Shown in pieces: positions 51,201 to 57,200 of a stretch of DNA of 64,000 nucleotides. Under the pieces are notes generated by a model. That model saw only the letters and a program-made list of their open reading frames with translations. It did not search any database and was not told the DNA's origin. This DNA is from Lanius collurio. Its lineage: Eukaryota; Chordata; Aves; Passeriformes; Laniidae. How positions within the stretch are numbered: position 1 is the stretch's first letter; the number at the start of each line of letters is the position of its first letter. Location of the stretch: contig JACBWW010000017.1 of the NCBI GenBank assembly GCA_020086605.1, positions 1,094,208 through 1,158,207 of the forward strand. Reading direction: 5' to 3'. The position numbers and the translations under genes were made by a program.

Positions 51201-54200
51201 TTTACCCTTTGAGGTTCAGTATAACTGGATCCTACCCAACATTTCAATCCAGATTTCTAACTCAGAGAATTCTACTCTAAACTTATGATTGTCTGTCACC
51301 ACTTCCATTGACTAAATTAATATTTCTAATGGCATATGGAAATAAAGTTAAGTCTTCAATTTTTTATAAGCTAGGGGCTTTTGAGAGTTAAATAGGAACT
51401 CTTTGTTTTAGGAGCCCAGCAGGAAGCAAGAGCAACCTCCTGTGCTGGGTGCAGTTAAAAGTACATTTAAATTCATTTATTAACTAGACCAAAGGAGGCA
51501 TTGACTTAAGAATTGAAAGAAAAACTAACCTTTTATCCCCATTGTAGGTGCTTAGATGTTGTGCTGGCCTGCTCCACTGTGGTGCCCCAGAATGCCCCAT
51601 TCTGTGAGGTCAAAGCTACTTAGGAAAGCTGCTGGAGCATGGAGCCAGCCCTTTGGTAAGTTTGGAATATATTGCATAGTTTTGCAAAGTTTTTTATTTT
51701 TTTTTAAATTTATTATTTTATGGCCTAAAGGTTATAAAATAATAAAGAAAAGAAACCTTGCAAAGCAGAGCAATACATTAAAAAGAACTGTTCCCTCTAA
51801 ACTGGCTGCATGCTCCAGCAGGGTTTCCTTGGAACCTTTGTCATTGAACAGCAACTCCTGGGTGTGGCAGCAGACATCAGCCCCATGTGAGTTCACAAAC
51901 CCCTAACTTCCTAATTTTAACGAGTTCTTATTAATGATTCAATAAAAGAATATATTATCTCTGAGTTTTTCTCTTTAATAATCTCATTTATCCATTCTGA
52001 GAAGGTGATCCTAGTATTCCAACTTGCATTGCATTGCATTTTAAAATGTATTACATTCTTTAAAAGGAAAAAAGTCCTCAAATGTAAAAAAAAATGAATT
52101 CTAAACCCATTGTTCAGAAATGCTTCCTGAAATTAAAATGTCCCTGTCTTAATGCTTGTCACTGTGTGGCAGAATAGAGCATTCTGCAGTTCATTAGTGA
52201 GGATTCACTTAATTGATAGTTGCTGAGTAATGCAATTGAATAAGAATTTTCGCTCTACTTTAGCCCAGCTAAGCCAACTCAAATTGCAGTTCTACTTTTA
52301 CTGCTGGAAGACTGAATTGTCCTTGCTCAAATTAAAATTAAGTACATTAATAATTTTAAATTAGTTATATATATATATATTCTCAGACACTGAGCTTGTA
52401 GTAGTTGAAGTCAATGAGACTCAGACTGGACCAGAGGAACTGAATTTTCTGGTGCACAGTGGCCATGCAATAAATAACACAATTGCTGTGAAGTGGTCCA
52501 GGGAAGGCTTTTCAAGGAAGGTGCTTTCTCCTATCCTGCTCCTGCTGCCTCTGTTCCATAGCATGAAGCCAAAATCCACAGTGGTCCTGCCAGGTGGCTT
52601 CTGCTGCCAAAGTCTGCAAGGTTTCTTAGTAACCAGACAGGTGGAACTGTGCAAGAAGTGAGCAAGGGATTGCAACACCAACAGGAGAACTACCTTTTAG
52701 GAAGGTTTATTGTGTTAGGAATTACTAATTATTGTTAGGTTTTTTAGGTTAACTTGTAGATAACTGGCAGGCATGAGCATTTCACCCAATTTCCAGCCCA
52801 TGTGCAGCAAATTAAAGGCAAGACTGCATAAAGAAGCCTAAATTCCACATCAGAACCGAATAACTCTGACATGGGAAGTGAAGGATATGAACATAAACAT
52901 CTGTCATTTATTTTGCAAAGTACAAAATTGGCACAGGAGGAGTGTGAAGGTGTGTTGTCTGCCCTCACACTGCTGTGTGCCAGTTTCCTGGAGAGTCTGT
53001 AGCCAGTGGCAATTTCTGGAAGAGGCAATTTGCTTTCCTTCCACGTTGTGGAAGTGCTGTTAAACCTGCCTCAAGTCTGGGAGGTTCAAGGGCAGCTGAA
53101 AGCCTTGAGTCACCTTGATATGTGAGTTCTGAGATGAGCTGGCAGACTTACTCTTACCACCTCTGGAGACACGCCCATACATGGGGGAGTAAGTGGGGCA
53201 AGAGAGAAGGTGATAAGGAACCAGAATGATGCTCAAGGCTGAGCAGGGGCCTTTTGCTGTCTCTGGTACTGGTGGGTTATCTGCTTACCATGTGCAGTCA
53301 TGTTCTTAGAGCACTGTGTGCCAGCCATCATCTCTGGACTCTGCAGGTGGTGGTTACTTTTTCTCCGAAAGTCCATTTTTTTGTACATGGTGGGTCTGCA
53401 GAACTGAAGATTTAATTTTGGCCCAAGTCCTTTGAAGCCCAAGAGAGATATATGCCTAAACACTGTTCTCTGTAGCCTGTGCTGTCCTCCCTACAAGCTC
53501 TGGTCCAGGTGATTGTGAAGATTTTTGCTCTACCAAGCACCCAGTTCCCATACCTGTCCCTCAACACCAAATGCCAAATATCATCTGTAGAAATGCAGAA
53601 ACCAAATGCATATGCTTAACAAGATTCAGCAGTACCCACCTGCCTCCTCCAGTTAAGTGGGAAAGCAGCCCATGTCACCTGAAAGGACCCAGGAGTAAGG
53701 GCAGTGATGGGTCAGTAACCTGCCAGAATGCAATTACAAATTGCACTTGCCATTGTCAGCATTTATTGGCCTGCTGAAATTTTTAGAGCTATAATAAAAC
53801 CTCAGCCTTTTCTGCTAATCTGTCTCAGCACAATATGGGATAAAGCTCCAATTTAGTGGATCAGTTAAGTGCCAAGAGGTCCTTCCAGGAATCTCCATAT
53901 GCTGCCAAAACAGCCTGCCAGCAGCGGAGCCAGTGTTGTGGTCAGATGGTGCCATTGTACCAAAATGCATCCTGGTGCTTTTACCTGGACTATTCCTGTC
54001 CTTGGGCAGCCCTTGCTTAGTGCAAGCAGACAAAGCTCTTCACTTACTGCCAAAATCCAAGGTTTTGTCCACCCTGTGAATGCTTTTTTTTCCCTGGATT
54101 GCTCTGCAGTCCCCTAAAGGAAGACAACATTTCTAAAAGGTGATCTCCCACCTCAGCCACCCCTGCATTTCACTCAGAATCTGCATCCCAAAAGTCATTA

Positions 54201-57200
54201 TGACAAGGGATGCTCTGCACTGTGTCTGCTCTTGTTGTCAAGACTTGCATCAGGAGGTTGATACTTTTGTGACAAAGTTTTCTGCAGCAATGGAGGAAAC
54301 AATCTTGATACAGTTCCTTCCCTGTATTTACATAACTAAATCTTGCACCTAGTCCATTGTATTGTTGCAATTTCAGAAAGGGGAATTTAGGTTCAACAGT
54401 TTACATTTAAACTCCCAAGTTTTCCCAATATCCCATTGATCCCCCTGCTGCCAGAGTGTTCACCCTGATTTTCTTTGTTCCTGTATGAGAATAGCCAAGC
54501 TGACAGCTTAACCATTTTAACTATCATGTTTCAAGGAGAGATGGGACTGCCTCACCTCATTCAGTGCCTCAGTTTCAGGATTAACTCTACCAAATCTATA
54601 ATTCCATGCCTAGGTGAACTTTCCAAACTTCTCTACCATACCTAGAATTACATGGAGGCAGTTTGGAGCCACATCCAGCTTCATCCAGCATCTCCAAAGC
54701 CTCCTTGCACAACTGCAGTTTGTTCAAGCACGGGGTCCTCTGTGTGGGGTTTGGCATTCATGCTGAGCAAACGCCCTCTAACATCTCACAATGATTTGAA
54801 ACCACCAGAATGGTGGAAATGCTTCAACCAGCTGTGCAAGGGTATTTTTTCCTCAGCTTCTCTCCACCAAAACACAGGTGATCGCTTCTTAGGGGAGTAT
54901 AAATCTGTGAATTTGCTTGGATATGTTGCTATCATGAGCATTTTGTGGCTTGGACTGATACACAGATTCTGTGCAATGTTTCAGAGATTGATTCAGGGAG
55001 CTGAGCCAAGTTCTGGCCAACGTTGTGGTGACCAGGTGCTGCATAAACCACTTCAGCCATAGAACTGGCACTGTCACCCCACAATTATGCCTTTGTAGTT
55101 CTTTTTGTAGCTCCACCAACTGCTCTAGCAAATCAGAGGATACACATGGATTGTTAAACCACAGTTCAGTAGTCAAAGCCTGTGTTGGGCCTGAAGTTTC
55201 CAGGCATGGTATCAGCTGGCTGTGGGTTTGTGTATTGCAGACAAGAGCAGCACATGTGAGGCTTTACACCACAGAAAGTCTCCTGCCTGCTAGGTATTTC
55301 CTTCTGCTGTGCAGTTTGATCCTGAGCTCCATTGTATTTTTGAGGCATTAGAAAACTCAGAAAACATGCAAGCAACATCTTAATTTGTTTCAGTCTAATC
55401 GGAGTAATTAGTCTAAACCTGATCATAAGAGTATTTGTTCCTCTCAGTCTGAAGAAGATGGGTTTTTATATCCAAATTGTCATGCTTTCCTGCAGGACTG
55501 TTGGTAGGAGCAAAACCAAGTATCTTTCTTGTCCATAAGTTGGTCAAGAGAGGTAGACAGTTCATCCCCACACATTAGTGTTGCTGAGGGGGAAAACATT
55601 TGTCTTTGATGTAAATTCTGCTATTTTAAATGATTTTCTGGTACAATATATTTGGAATCAACTTTTTGTTTTCTGACCAAAGCAATGCAGCTTTCTTCTC
55701 CCATTTTACTGTGGAGTTTGTGGGAATGCTTTACAGTACAGGGACAAAGTTTGTTCTTTTGATTTGGTTTTGATTTTGGTGTGTCTGCCCAGTTGAATAA
55801 GTGATACTTAAGGGATCTTAGTGTGGTTGTGAGTAATTTGTCACCCTGGCATCATGTTTACTATGGTGCAGATAACTTTTTTCCCCTGATACTGGTTGCA
55901 TCAACTAGAGAATTTCAGGGGGAAGAGTTTGAGGGTGAATCTCTGTATACCATATTTGTACAGATTGGAGCCCATCCCAGGTTTTTACTTGAGTGGTTAC
56001 AGCTTCCTGTTTGTAAGAATTATGTATTTACCAGACAGATTGCACACCTTGATTGTTTGTAGGGCCCTAAGCTAAAAGGTCTGTCAATCTGACTTCTCTG
56101 AAATACTTAATAGAATTGGCTAAGAAAGAAAGAGTGAAGTAATATTTACACTAAAAACTGGTGCTACTCCCTGGCTGGTTTGATCTTTCACTTCAGCTCA
56201 GGGCATTCCCCTTTTGGGCCTGGGTAATGATGCCAAGATCTCTTTTCACATATTTATGCAGCACATGCTCAAGGTTCAGTGATACTTTACTCTGATTCCA
56301 TAAAAGTGGAAAAAAATGGTTCATTTTCCTGCCCTGTGCCGTGGCCATCGTGGCAGCCCCACCCCAGAGCACATCTCTCCATGGAAGCCACTGGTCATGA
56401 ATCACCCAGAGTGGCATAAATGGGGCCAAGCAGTAAAGATAAAATTTATCCTCTGTGATAAATGAAATTGTTTGAACAGTAGTTCATACATATTCTGTGA
56501 CATTGTCAGGCTCCTACTCCAGCAGAGACCTGAACAATTTGTATTATTAACTGCTGTTGTGGCTAGATTTGTACACCTTTTTTTTGCCTTTATCATACCA
56601 AGTAAAGACATCCATATCACACAAACCTTGTTTCACATGGCACAGCTTTTGAAAGCACTCTCATCTGGGTTTGGGGAGAGTGGGGGCACTCACTCAGCAG
56701 GGAGGGAACTTGTGTAAGTGTGTGTAGCCCATCTCCAAGAATTGCAAAGGTGTCCTTATGTCCAGTGTGACAGAGATGCTCATTTTCCTGAAAATAAAGT
56801 TCCATTTCATGTCTCACCTCAGGCGCTTGGATTTGAAAACATCAACTTCACCAAGCTGGCATTTCAAGTTTTCAAGTCACAAATGAAATTCTTTTGTGCA
56901 TGATAAATCTCAGGGGGGTTTATGGACCTTTTTCAGAACTTCTATGATTTGGAAGCTTTACGCTGTCACCATTCTGATTTGAAATATCTACAGATCACAA
57001 ATTGAGATGTGAGGGGACTGTAAAATTGATGGTAAATCTGCCTGTGTGAGATGAGTGAACAACACAGAACCCATGGGAAATAAAGTCATCAAACTGGGAA
57101 TATTTTTCTCTTGGGGAGAATCTTAGGTACCAGAGAAATTAGCTCTGACATAGTTGTTTCCATCTGGGCCCTGATAAGTGGATTTTAGCAGTATTTATGC

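Noticed and set aside
52421..55426. A run of 60-95 codon open frames on the minus strand, which I considered as a decayed retroviral envelope or LINE.
   Set aside because: No reverse transcriptase, integrase or envelope landmark could be read, the frames do not join, and no LTR pair flanks the region.
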